NCBI GenBank assembly: GCA_036346225.1
Contig: JARFIW010001176.1
Span: 3,423,038 to 3,487,037 of the forward strand
Length of the DNA stretch: 64,000 nucleotides
Source of the DNA: Platerodrilus igneus
Lineage: Eukaryota > Arthropoda > Insecta > Coleoptera > Lycidae
Reading direction: 5' to 3'
A program made the position numbers and the translations under genes. A model generated the notes under the pieces. The model did not search any database and was not told the DNA's origin. It saw nothing but the letters and a program-made list of their open reading frames with translations. Shown in pieces: positions 1 to 10,155 of the stretch; position 1 is the first letter of the stretch, and every line of letters begins with the position of its first letter.

Positions 1-5
1 TTGTA

Positions 6-480
6 TTGTCCTTGCCCTATAAAATTTGTGAACCCTCATTCGTGGGTACGAGATCGATTTGTATTAAAAGATTTTTGTCATTACAACATCCTTTGCTAAA
101 AAATCCTGAATTGTATTTCGATTATAAAAAATTTATGGAGGATTATTTGAAAAATGGTCACATGGCTCAAGTGGAATCGCAAAAAATTCGTCGGGTCATG
201 AGAAAATGTATTACATTCCCCATCATGCTGTACATAAGCGTGATAGCACTACCACAAATTTGCGTGTGGTTTTCGATGCTTCGTGTCGAGATCAATCTGG
301 AACTTTGTTAAATGATAGTTTGGCTATCGGCCCTGGTCTGCAAAAGGCATTACAGTTTTGTTATTGCACTTTCGTGTACATCCTATCGTAATTACGGAAG
401 CAATTACATTTCAAGACAAAGATAGTGGTTTAATAAAAATTTTGGGCCTTTTGTGGCGTGCTCTTACAGATGTATTTTTA
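6..480 (+). pseudogene. BEL/Pao reverse transcriptase fragment with core deletion
   Basis: The N-terminal RT region is recognisable: YYIPHHAVHK, then TTNLRVVFDASCR and LLNDSLAIGPGLQKAL (about 206-360). After the codons for VHPIVIT the sequence jumps at 395/396 to the segment that follows the catalytic palm (EAITFQDKDSG). Comparison with the inverted copy at 60845-61408 shows that about 390 bp, including the YxDD box, were lost. At least one frameshift separates the pieces, so no enzyme can be made. A GGAAGCAATTA-type sequence at the break suggests a simple deletion, but I could not align it rigorously. Confidence 0.85.
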
Positions 481-539
481 TTCAACTAAAACGCTGAAGA
501 GCGCACTTGCACTAAGCGTAATATTTTGTCAGCTATCGC

Positions 540-1470
540 AAAAATTTTTGATCCTCTCGGTTTGATATCGCCTTTAGTACGGTTAGCTAAATGTTTAGTT
601 CAAGATCTTTGGCTTTTGTTCAAGATCTTTGGCTTTTAGGTATCGGTTGGGAACAAGAGCCGCCATTGGAAGTCGTACAAAAATGGAAACATTTTTTGGG
701 TGAATTGCCAGCGGTTTCGAATATTGAGATTTCGCGTCGCATCGTATGTAATAATTTTAAAAAGGTGGAGTTGCATGGATTCTGTGATGCTTCTGAAGCT
801 GGGTATGCAGCTGTCATCTATTTACGTTTGTTCGATTTAGAAGGTAATATTACCATGTCATTAGTATGCGCAAAATCGAAAGTTGCTTCTACTAATCGCG
901 TTTCATTGCCCCGTCTCGAATTGTGTGCTGCCGTACACTTGGCAGATTTGGGTAGATTTCATTAAAAATACTTATACAGATAGTTTATCACTTAGTAATA
1001 TTTCCGCGTGGTCAGATTCTACTGCTGTTTTGTCTTGGATTCAATCTTTTTTGCATATGTGGAACACATTCGTTAGCAATCGCATTTCGCATATTCAAGA
1101 ACGTATTCCTCCATCTTCATGGTTTCATGTTAAGTCCCAGGACAACCGTGCGGATTGTGCCTCACGTGGACTTCTAACTTCAGAGTTGGTTCATCATCCA
1201 TTATGGTGGACAGGGCCTTCCTGGTTAGAGCGTCGTAGCGAAGAATGGCCAGGAACGTTGTTGTCAAAACTTATCGACTCATCTCAGATGGACGTCGGAT
1301 ATCGTACTTTGTCGTTAACAGTCGTTATGTCTGAGAATTTCCTAGATTTGTTATTGGATAAATTTTCAAAACTGCAGAAATTTTGTAGGATTATTACATG
1401 TATTCGTCATTTCATACGTCTGTTCAATGTCCGGCAGATTTGCGTTCAAAATATTCCGATTTGTCTCTAG
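540..1470 (+). pseudogene. BEL/Pao RNase H region
   Basis: Two overlapping frames (591-965 and 883-1470) together cover the tether and RNase H part of a Pao-type Pol. Visible signatures are HGFCDASEAGYAAVIYLR (about 774-830), LVCAKSKVASTNRVSLPRLE (about 862-920), AWSDSTAVLSWI (about 1006-1043) and DNRADCASRGL (about 1141-1173). These are the acidic residues expected for RNase H. A frameshift lies near 940-960. A tandem duplication of 'TTCAAGATCTTTGGCTTTT' occurs at about 599-638 relative to the inverted copy, a small local error or slippage event. Confidence 0.87.
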
Positions 1471-1496
1471 CTCAGCAGTAAGAGGCTATACATTTA

Positions 1497-2660
1497 TTGA
1501 TTAAAAGAGTTCAAACAAATGTTTTTGCCCAAGACATTGCAAATATTAAACCTGGAAAACTTGTTAGTAAACAACTTCGTAGCCTTAGTCCGTTTTTAGA
1601 TAGTCGTGATTTGTTGAGGGTGGGCTGTCGCCTGCGTAATTCAGAGTTATCGCCTGATGCAAAATTTCCAATTTTGCTTTCTCGGTCGCATCGGTTGACT
1701 GAAATTATTATATTAGATTGTCATGAAAGACATTTACATTCTGGACATCGAACAACTCAATTTTTATTAACTCAAAATTATTAGATCTTGTCCGCAAAGA
1801 GGGCTATTCGGTAATGTTTGAAATCCTGCATTCGTTGTTTTCGTGTAAACCCCGTGACTTTATGCCCCTATAGGGGATTTACCAGCTTCTAGGTTAACTC
1901 CAGGTAAGGCGTTTTTACATACGGGAGTCGGCTTTGGTGGACTTTTCTGTCACGATGGATCGGTGTCATGGCGCAAAATCATTGCTTATTTATTTGTCTC
2001 AGCACTAAAGCTATACATTTGGAATTAGTGTCTAACTTGTCGACAAACGCTTTCTTGGGTGTTTTACGTCGATTTATTGCTCGAAGAAGCAAATGTATTC
2101 AAATCCGTTGTGATAATGACACTAATTTCGTTGAGGGCTCTCGTGAAATCTCTCAATTGATGCGCCATTCGGCAGGCGTTGAGGGAATCGAATTTGTGTT
2201 TAATCCTCCTGCTGCTCCTCAATTTGGTGGGTTGTGAGAGGCCGGGATTAAATCGGTAAAATCCCATTTGAAAAGAATTATCGGTGAACAAATTTTGTCG
2301 TTTGAAGAATTCTCGACGGTATTGATTCAAATCGAAGCGATTCTCAACGCACGTTCACTATGCGCATTGAGTTGCGAACCGCATGACTTTTTGTATTTGC
2401 CCCGGGTCATTTTCTTAATGTTTGAACGAGCCTCGGTGTTACCAGACCCGGATTTGCTGTCCATAAACCCCTCTAGTTTAAATCGCTGGCAACTGTTGCA
2501 GCAAATGCAACAAGGGTTGTGGAAAAATGGAGTGCTGAATACCTGCATACGTTGGAGTAGAAAGGTAAGTGGTTGAGGAATTTCGCTACCCTACCTACCT
2601 CTTAAAGGAAAAAATAACCCCCTTTACAGTGGCGTTTAGGAAGAGCAGTGGATGTTCATC
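1497..2660 (+). pseudogene. BEL/Pao integrase region and Pol C-terminus
   Basis: The N-terminal zinc-binding part is seen as CHERHLHSGHRTTQFLLTQN (about 1720-1780). The core follows in shifted frames: ICLSTKAIHLELVSNLST (1995-2050), RCDNDTNFVEGSR with a catalytic Asp (2107-2145), FVFNPPAAPQFGGL (2192-2235) and IEAILNARSL with the catalytic Glu (about 2330-2360). The end of Pol reads as a degenerate PLxWRLGRAVDVHP-like segment (about 2620-2660). An in-frame stop replaces the Trp after FGGL at 2236-2238. The sequence near 1955 is the uninterrupted version of the site where the inverted copy carries a SINE. Confidence 0.87.
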
Positions 2661-2850
2661 CTAGGTAGGGATGGTGTTGTTCGTGTAGCTACCGTCAAGA
2701 CGTCCTCTAGTGAAACTATGTTTACTGCCACTTACTTAATATTTAATGGTATGTATACATATATTCATTTATATAAGTTTGTCGGAGTAGGTTTTTACTT
2801 AATAGCTATAATTATTTTTAAATATAAAATAAGTTAGTTCATACTTATTT

Positions 2851-2862
2851 TGGTGGGCAGGA
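2851..2862 (+). other. Polypurine tract of BEL/Pao copy 1
   Basis: TGGTGGGCAGGA abuts the LTR that starts TGTTCAG. A purine-rich run directly 5' of a 3' LTR is the plus-strand primer site of LTR retrotransposons. Its position after the end of Pol fixes the boundary of the 3' LTR. Confidence 0.75.
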
Positions 2863-3260
2863 TGTTCAGTCTCTTTGTCGCACGTTTTCGTGGTTAATTT
2901 TAAGTTATCGTAAATTTATAGTTGTAAATTAAATAGTAAAGCTGCCATCCGTTGTCCCGTTATATCCTGGCGTAATACTTCCTTTGTGTATATGAAAATT
3001 AAGTTGAAAAAGGGGTAGTGACAGAAACACACTCTCATCGACATCGAAGCGAAACGGTTGTTGATTCGGTAAAGTGAGTTAGGCAATAGTCCCGCCAAAT
3101 ATGAATTTATCGATAAACCCCTAAAAAACACAGCGAAAGTGCAAACGTAACACGTACTTTAATTCGCATGCTGTCCACTTAGTTGAAGACACCTTAGAAC
3201 AATAAAACAACGCGGAGGAAGTCGATATACAAATTACTAAGACCCCCCGCGCATTAAACA
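2863..3260 (+). repeat. 3' LTR of BEL/Pao copy 1 (398 bp)
   Basis: The repeat begins TGTTCAGTCTCTTTGTCGC and ends ...GCATTAAACA, so it has TG...CA ends. It is closely similar over its whole length to 6871-7263, including the internal landmarks AAAAAGGGGTAGTGAC, GATAAACCCCTAAAAAAC and a C-rich end near CCCCCCGCGC. It directly follows a polypurine tract and the end of the BEL/Pao Pol. The two copies differ by scattered substitutions and short indels, so they are not a fresh pair. Confidence 0.85.
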
Positions 3261-4241
3261 CTTCTCTTCTACAGAAAGCCATTGATTACTACCCCTTAAA
3301 TAACAGAAGACTATTTATAATATCTCCCTAAAATTATGGGCTTTTTAAAGAAAGTCTAAACCGTAAACAGAAAATTGTGTTACTGAATACAAACATAATT
3401 TTAGTTTCCGTTAAAATTTTAGAAGCCTGTGAATTTTAACGAAATATTTACAAAATTGAGAATAGAGTCTTCATTCGTTGAAGTTCGTATAGCACATGCC
3501 CGCATAACCTAGAAACGCCGATACTTGGCATTAGTTGAAATATCCATCCATTATTAATACTTTCAATTTACTGCCCATCACAAACAGATGCATAGGCCTG
3601 TTCGTTGTTTCTTACGGTAAATAAAAAATCCGAGTAGACCTTGGTGTGATCTAATACTACGCCACTCGCATAAAAGCCTGACGACTACATCAAACAAACT
3701 ACCAAATACATCATCCGAAGCAGAATACACAAACAGCTTATCTAAGTTCTCTTATTAAAAACGTTTTCCAGCTCTAGTGATAAATCAGATACGCCTGAAA
3801 TTTTAATCCTATATATTAAAGCGCCCAAAACCTTCAGATAAAACGAGCATAAATCAGACATGTAATATCCTTCCACTAAAATTTATTTTTATGGCATTTA
3901 AAAATTGTATACGTACACAACATAACAAAAACCTTCCTCCTTTCGGTCTCCCTATTCCCAAACGTAATTTTTTCTTCGACAAATGATTGTTTGCACAGTC
4001 GGAAACCAAATCAAAGTGAAAAGAACCAGCGAGGACTAAAAGGTCTTTCCTTCTCCTAGAGTGATAGCACAATTTGCGACGATTGTGTTTGTATGTTGAA
4101 ATATGCAGGACTTGGGGCACCCTAAGGTTTAAATATCATAGGAGGGTTGATTTCAAATTAGGGTACTCAGCTAACTGTCGCTAAGTTCTAAGGATTAGTT
4201 TTGGAATGAGCTTAATAGATCGATAGGTGTATTTTATTTTT

Positions 4242-4293
<52 letters not shown>

Positions 4294-5772
4294 TTTAATG
4301 ACTGGCTATTGAATCGTGCTGAAGTTCTGAACTGTATAGCTTGTGGGGATTATAGGGATAAGCGTTCGCCTCAGGGATGGCCTACTTAATTTATTGCCAG
4401 AGAAGTATAAAAATCGCCCTTATTAACGCACATGCTACTTTCGGCGCTTCGTATAACGTGGAGTTTTATTTAAGCCAATTGTTCTCTGTCAGCATAAAAA
4501 TAAGCTTCAACGTCTACTGATATATTTTAATTAAGTATTGGTGCTGGATCTGAAGGATTTCCAGAGCTAAAACGAGTACCTAGTTTGGTTTGGATAAATT
4601 CAAATCCTTGGAGAAATAAACCTTCCATTTATGACGCTTTTGCCCAATTTTAAATTTGTTAGAAATCGTGTTTAAGGCGTAGTGGAAATATAGGGTAATA
4701 TATCATTATCTGAAATGAAACGTCTCGTTGCTGTTGTATGACGTCAACAATTTGTTTAAATTGCAAACGTTTGTAAAACAATAACAATATTTATATTATA
4801 ATATATGAGCAAATTAGCAATGCACCAAATTCCCCTATAATTTCTTTTTTAACCCTGTTTTGCACGTACGCTTAATATATATGAAATTTTGTAATGAATA
4901 GCAAGTATGTGTGAAATTTTTCTTTAATTAATAATTTACTAACTTCTCTATTGGATTTTAACTGATCTGCGCCTCGACCAATGAAACTCTTATCTCAGGT
5001 TAATTTTGTGAATAAATCAATATCTGCATACAGCGTGAGTTCTAAACCATATACAGATGTATGTACACTGCCAGTCAAATGACCTCTAGTTAATTCTACT
5101 AAAGCAATTTCTAAAAGTGACAGTGTAAACAATTACTTGAAAAATGCGCACAGTAAAACAATTTATATTGGTTAATAAATTAAGATTTCAATCGAGTATA
5201 ACGAGTTAAGTGTTTAAAATATGACACTGATAAAACTAATACCTGAATTCCAATGAATCGTCTTGCTGCTAAACAATGAAGCTCCACTGCCTACAGCGAC
5301 GACTCGAACCAGATGCGGGTTCTTAATACCTGTAGATAAATACGTTTTAAAATTGTGTATTACAGAATTTACGCCTTTTATTTTTAGGTTTTAGGGCACG
5401 CCAAAAATCTTTAGATACACTTATACTTTGTGAATATTTTATTCTTGGGTTTTGTAGAAAAATGGATTCCAGTGTTCTCTCAGCATCATTATACCCAGTT
5501 CAGTCCTCGATGTATCTAAGAACATTATGACCAACAAAATTGACTAGTAGATTCAGTTTGTATTCTTTTTAAGATTGCCAATACACCTAAGGAAGTTCTC
5601 CAAATGTAAAAACCAATCTAACCGTTCCTGTGCAGCTTCACCAGAATTGGTAAACCAACCATTACGTTGACAATAAGATTAGTTTAAATGTGTGCAATTA
5701 TATTGTAATATAAAAAAATGTTTTTATTGCCTCAAAATGTAGAAATATCAGAACTGACAAAAATAATAAACA
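3261..5772. other. Noncoding, AT-rich stretch
   Basis: I see no protein motif on either strand. The only longer frame (3854-4120, minus) has no recognisable feature. The stretch contains a (TA)n microsatellite at 4244-4290. It separates the BEL/Pao 3' LTR from the first SINE. Confidence 0.6.
4244..4290. repeat. (TA)n microsatellite
   Basis: About 23 uninterrupted TA units. Simple sequence repeat with no further inference. Confidence 0.95.
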
Positions 5773-6075
5773 TTGCATTTTACATTTCCAATGCTCCACC
5801 CGAAGGTACTACATTGGCCAGGAGGCGAGTTTTTTGTTGCCTGGAAATTTAGAATTTTGCCGAACCCTTGCCGTTCCAGGCAAGGTAGGGATCTTTAACG
5901 TGCGTGACAACACTCACACACGGGACCTCCATTTAACTTCTCATCCGAACGAGGGCGTAATTTTTGTGAAAAATGCTCACCTGCCATTTTTCAAGCAGTC
6001 GACCGTGTCGGGATTCGAACCCAGGACCTTGGGATCCGTAGTCTTACGCTTACTACATTGATCCACGGCGACGCC
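5773..6075 (-). mobile_element. tRNA-derived SINE, copy 1, with 15-bp target duplication
   Basis: Read on the minus strand, a tRNA-like head ends with the B-box GGGTTCGAATCCC, followed by a ~200-bp body. The 3' end is a hairpin CCAATG...CATTGG (5788-5817) whose loop reads CC-TTCG-GG. The insertion is flanked by perfect direct repeats CAAAAATAATAAACA at 5758-5772 and 6076-6090. Pol III transcription from the internal boxes and LINE-mediated target-primed insertion are the known mode for such elements. The A-box is degenerate in this copy. Confidence 0.92.
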
Positions 6076-6090
6076 CAAAAATAATAAACA

Positions 6091-6870
6091 ACAGTAACCA
6101 AGGTGACTACTCTTTACAATTCTCTTAACTAACATTCTATGATCCATCTTTTTATTAATAGATCTTATTGCTCTTGTCAAATTATAATTTGGAGTAAACT
6201 AATACACAAATGTGATCGGCCGTAAATTTATAAATTTTGATTGATATTTTAATATTTTAATCCTAACAACAAGTGCTAAATAATTTCTTTTTAGATGACT
6301 TGGCTGTCTACAAAGTTGCAAGAAGTGAATTTCAATGATATAATGGACTTACAACTATGTACTGAAAAGTAAATAAAATTTCTACATTTTATAACTAACT
6401 TAAATCTAATATAAACGTACTAAGTGACTTAAAATTTTAGCTTTACATACATATTCACATGGCAGTGAAGTTTCCTTTTAAATATTGAAACAAAATTCTA
6501 TGATATACAAGCAACAGCAGTTCACTTCATTGGAACATACTTTTCCAATTTACTTTACAAAATCACCAACACCCAATTTGAAATCTTAAAACTTCATTTT
6601 CTCCGAAATATTCTTTTACATATCTTTAACAAGTAACTGCCCTCGCCATCTCCTTCATCAATCATTTCACGAACTAGAAGTCTATATCTGAGTGGTACTT
6701 TAGTGCGTCAAGGTTCAAATATCATATATATCACAATATAAATTCCGTGATGAACCTGTTTCCAATGAATTCCGCATAATATGAGATACGCTCAAAAATA
6801 TCTCGCGATGTTGACTAAAAAATTGTAACTCTAGTTCATTAATTCGGCTTGCAGATGTCAATAGAACAAC
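6091..6870. other. Noncoding, AT-rich stretch
   Basis: No coding signature or longer repeat was recognised between the SINE target duplication and the solo LTR. Confidence 0.55.
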
Positions 6871-7263
6871 TGTTCGGTCTCTTTGTCGCACGTTGTCGTG
6901 GTTAAATTTATTTTAAATTCTTAGTTGTAAATCAAATCCTAAAGCTGTCATCCCTTATCCCGTTACATCCTGTCGTAAAACCTCTTTTGTGCATGTGAAA
7001 ATTAAGTAAAAAAGGGGTAGTGACAAAACACTCTCTCGTCGATATCGGAACGAAACAGTTGTGCGTTCGGTGAGTTAGTCAATAGTGCCGCCGACTTTAT
7101 TTGATAAACCCCTAAAAAACTCAGTGAAAGTGCAAAGTAACACATACTATAATCTCGAATACAGTTCACTTAGTTGAAGAGTAAGGAACTACATCTTAGA
7201 ACAACAAAAAACCCCGGAGGTAAGTCAATATACAAATTTATAAGACCCCCCCGCGCTAAAACA
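6871..7263 (+). repeat. Solo LTR of the BEL/Pao family, 5-bp target duplication
   Basis: This 393-bp repeat (TGTTCGG...CTAAAACA) matches the 3' LTR at 2863-3260 along its length. It is flanked by ACAAC at 6866-6870 and ACAAC at 7264-7268, the 5-bp duplication expected of BEL/Pao integrases. No Pol or Gag lies beside it. The simplest reading is a solo LTR left by recombination between the two LTRs of a full insertion. Confidence 0.85.
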
Positions 7264-7469
7264 ACAACATTTATTAATTAATGCTAGTTCAATGAGTTTT
7301 AGACAAAATATGACCTTAAAATTTGGTGGTTTATACCTTATGCAAGGGCTATTTCAATATGATAATAAATTAAGACAAGAAAAATAAGCCAAAAGCACAT
7401 AGTACATTGTTTTATATACAACAATGACGCTAGCGATCTACACTGATCGTATTCAATTAGATAAATCAC

Positions 7470-8502
7470 GTATAAAAATCAGGGACATTACCTTCCTCGT
7501 TAAGTATCTATTAAAGTTATCACCTTAACATCTAACCCGACTGCCATCGCCATTCTTGATGATAGGGGACTTTAACGCCCACGACCTAATTTAGGGCTCA
7601 ACGGAAGTAAGTGTATCGGGTGCCAGAATGGCTGTCATAATAGAGGAGCTCGATTTGATTTTGCTCAACTCGGATACAGGGGTATAAACTCAAGGTCAAA
7701 TTGCATGTCCGGATTATATCTCACCTTTTGCTTTCCTCAAATTGCGAATTTATTTTTATGGCAAGTATTAAATGACGCTCATTCAGATCACCTACCCATA
7801 TGCATATCATTCTGTGCAGGTCTCACTATTGAACGTCACCAAAAGTGAAACTTCAAAAAGGCAGATTGGAAGCTCTTTCGAAATAAAATCCAATCCTTTC
7901 AACAAATAAAAGATATTGAGTGGTGTAAATAACATCGCGGCTCCGTGGCGTAGTTAGTATGCGTGTGATTACTACGCCCAAGATCTCGAGTTCGAATCCC
8001 AACATGTCCGCTTCAAAAATGTTAGGCGAGCATTTTTCACAAAAATACGCCCTAGTTCGAATGAGAGGTAAAATGTAGGTCCAGTGTGTGAGTGTTGTCC
8101 TGCACGTTAAAGATCCCTGCCTTGCTTGGAACAGTAAGGGTTCGGCAAAATTCCAAATTTTCCAAGAAAAAAAACTCGCTTCCTGACCAATGTAGTACTT
8201 TCGGGTGGATCATTGGAAAATCACATGTCAGGAGTAAATAACATCACAAGTACAATACTAAAAACAGTGGAGATGAGTGTACCCAAATCAGTAAACGTTT
8301 CGAATAAAAAAGGAACGTCCATTGGTGGTCTAAAGAAGTATCAGATGCGATTCAGGAAAAATAAGTAGTATTTGCATAGTTCCAGCAGCATCCTACATTA
8401 GACGATCTAATCCTTTTTGAGCGTGAGCGAGCAAAATCACGACAAATAACAATAAAAAAGTAAGTAAGTACCCCACAACAAAAGTCTGGAGAGGGTCAGG
8501 CC
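7470..8502 (+). pseudogene. I-like LINE ORF2, endonuclease region (5' piece)
   Basis: The APE-type endonuclease domain is visible as FLMIGDFNAHD (about 7548-7590), IIEELDLILLNS (about 7638-7674) and SDHLPICISF (about 7784-7813). These are the Asp/Asn and Ser-Asp-His residues of this nuclease family. After the SINE the text resumes with the linker that precedes RT, ending TTKVW at about 8476-8492. Stops and frame changes are frequent. The reading continues at 13011 beyond an inserted LTR element, so this is one LINE split in three. No 5' UTR or ORF1 was recognised upstream. Confidence 0.8.
7937..8233 (+). mobile_element. tRNA-derived SINE, copy 2, with 12-bp target duplication
   Basis: The head shows the A-box TGGCGTAGTTAGTA (7946-7959) and the B-box GAGTTCGAATCC (7988-7999). 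The body is shared with the other copies and the 3' hairpin lies at 8187-8216. Perfect repeats GTAAATAACATC flank it (7925-7936 and 8234-8245). It interrupts the I-like LINE between the endonuclease and RT parts. Here the hairpin reads ACT-TTCG-GGT, so the loop is kept while the closing pair is weakened to U-G. Confidence 0.94.
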
Positions 8503-8606
8503 CGTGCAGCGTAGCCTAACAAAAAAAACAACGAAAGAAAATGGCCGGACTTATGAATTAACAAGGGAAAAGAGGTATTTAATTGATCCCGAAAGTAAAC
8601 GTAACA
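8503..8606 (-). repeat. 3' LTR of the gag-only element
   Basis: Shares GTGCAGCGTAG at one end, AATTAACAAGGGAAAAG inside and CGTAACA at the other with 12905-13010, in the same orientation. On the minus strand it runs TGTTACG...GCTGCACG, so the final A of the expected TG...CA ends is mutated. It is preceded on that strand by a run of ten Gs. Confidence 0.82.
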
Positions 8607-8622
8607 AATCCCCCCCCCCAGC
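8607..8622 (-). other. Polypurine tract of the gag-only element
   Basis: Minus strand GCT followed by ten G and ATT abuts the LTR start TGTTACG. The position matches a plus-strand primer site and sets the element's orientation as minus. Confidence 0.7.
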
Positions 8623-10155
8623 AAAATTAACAGGTCGGGATAGGGAAACAACAGTACGGGAGTGAACAGGAAAACCAAAGAAATAACCCAAACACAACAA
8701 AAATTTGCTTGAAAACTAAAAAAAAATTCGTTACGAAAACCAAAAACCAGAAATAAAAGAAACACCCCTAGATAAAAAAACAGAACCCTCATCCGGCTCG
8801 AAAGCCCAATAGTGGTAACGATCGGACTACCGGAGAAAAAGACACAAGACACAGTACTAGGACAACAGAAAAAAAAGGTAGGGAAGATGGGTAATAAGCA
8901 GGCAACGAGGACTAAGATGAAACGGCATTGACACTGCAGAGTCGTCAAAGGACCGACGTTTCTAAGAAGAAACAGTAAAGTTTTCAATTTCCAGAATAAG
9001 ATTGGTTTCCCGCGAAGAAACCAAAAAAAAGGAGAAAAGAAAGCGAGAATGAAACCGAGCAGTGACAACCAAAACAGGACTCAAGAGTCAAGCATCAAGT
9101 ATGCAAAGGAGTAACAAGGGAGAACAAGAGGAAGATAGGACAAGCACTGGTAAAAGAAACGATGTACTACAAACCGTAGTAACCAAGAATCGCAACAACC
9201 AAAGAACCAAAAAAAAGAAATGCTAATTAGATCTAAAGTCGACTAAGTTGTGGTTTCTGAAGAAAGAAAAACGGACTAGAAAGCACCTACCACAGGAGCG
9301 GAAGGACGAAACACAATCGGTACAGGGACCGACAGCAAAGAAGACCAGCAAAAGGATAGGGAAAGGAAAGTGGAACGAAAGGAACGAGAAAAAAGAAAAA
9401 ATAAGAAAGAATAACACCAACATTACAAGTACCAGGACCAACAAAGAAACCTAAGAATCCTACAAAAGAAAATAAAACATGATCCCTGTGTAGTTATGTA
9501 TGAGTGTGTGTGTGTGTGTGTGCGTGTGCGCATGTGTATATGTGGGTGTGTTGTTGATGTACAAGTAGGTGAGTGTGTGTGTGTGTGTGTGCGTGTGTGT
9601 ATGTATGAACGGTGTGTGTATGCAGCGTGCGCGTGTATGTAGGTGTTGGACCGATGTAGTCGCCTATTACGAAAAGCATGTCGTACCACGGGGCTATTCT
9701 ATTCCCGAACCCACACGGATGCAAGGAGTACAAGAAGAAAACAAAAGAAAGGAGAACCACGTAGAACCGTGTGTTTATGGAATGTGTGGGTGTATGTGTG
9801 TGTGTGTGTGTGTGGGTATGGATTGGACGTGTAAAAATGTGTGTATGGGTGTATACATTGGACGTGTATAAAGTGTATGTGTGTATGTGTTGGACCACTG
9901 TAGTCGCCTCTTACGACAGATAGGTCGTACCGTGGGACTATTCTATTCCCGGACGACACGCGTGAGGAAAAAGAAAGAAGAAGAAAGAAAACCTAGCCAA
10001 ACAGGGAAGTAAATAAAAAGATCGTATAGTTCAAAAATCAAAACCTAAAGAGAGCAAAGTCGGCATAAGAATCTGGGGCACGATGAGTAGATATTGGGCT
10101 TAAAGCGTTTGCATCGCCAGAAGGAAAATCAAACAAGAGCAAAAACATTAGAACT
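8623..10155. other. Noncoding 3' region of the gag-only element
   Basis: Where pol would lie, the plus strand is a long purine-rich (A/G) stretch with no RT, protease or integrase motif on either strand. The open frame at 8496-9068 (minus) is low-complexity Phe/Leu text and runs into the LTR. The segment also holds (TG)n tracts and a 244-bp tandem repeat (9503-9960). Confidence 0.6.
9503..9960. repeat. (TG)n tracts and a 244-bp tandem repeat
   Basis: TG-rich runs lie at 9503-9530, 9571-9600 and 9783-9816. A ~68-bp motif starting TTGGACC, containing GTAGTCGCCT and CTATTCTATTCCCG, occurs at about 9647-9715 and again 244 bp later at about 9891-9958. Each is preceded by TG-rich sequence, so the array looks like two copies of a (TG)n plus motif unit. 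The motif's origin is unknown to me. Confidence 0.8.

Larger units (their letters stand above)
1..3260 (+). mobile_element. BEL/Pao LTR retrotransposon, 3' half (copy 1)
   Basis: The left window edge cuts this element, leaving part of pol (reverse transcriptase, RNase H, integrase), a polypurine tract and a 3' LTR. The domain order RT-RNase H-integrase and the Pao-type phrases HGFCDASEAGYAAVIYLR, SLPRLELCAA and FVFNPPAAPQFGGL support BEL/Pao. It is a dead copy: the frame is broken several times and about 390 bp of the RT core are missing. A second copy of the same family lies inverted at 56950-62700. Because the 5' LTR is outside the window, no target duplication can be checked. Confidence 0.9.

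Noticed and set aside
3854..4120. 88-codon minus-strand frame
   Set aside because: No motif, no repeat relationship, composition as in the flanks.
2863..7263. Single LTR element bounded by 2863-3260 and 6871-7263
   Set aside because: The left LTR is preceded by a polypurine tract and Pol, the right one has its own ACAAC duplication, and the interval has no Gag or Pol.
8496..9068. 190-codon open frame on the minus strand
   Set aside because: Phe/Leu-rich translation of a purine-rich plus strand that runs into an LTR; no domain, no conserved pattern.
9423..9959. Several open frames rich in His/Thr or Cys/Val
   Set aside because: They are translations of (TG)n tracts.
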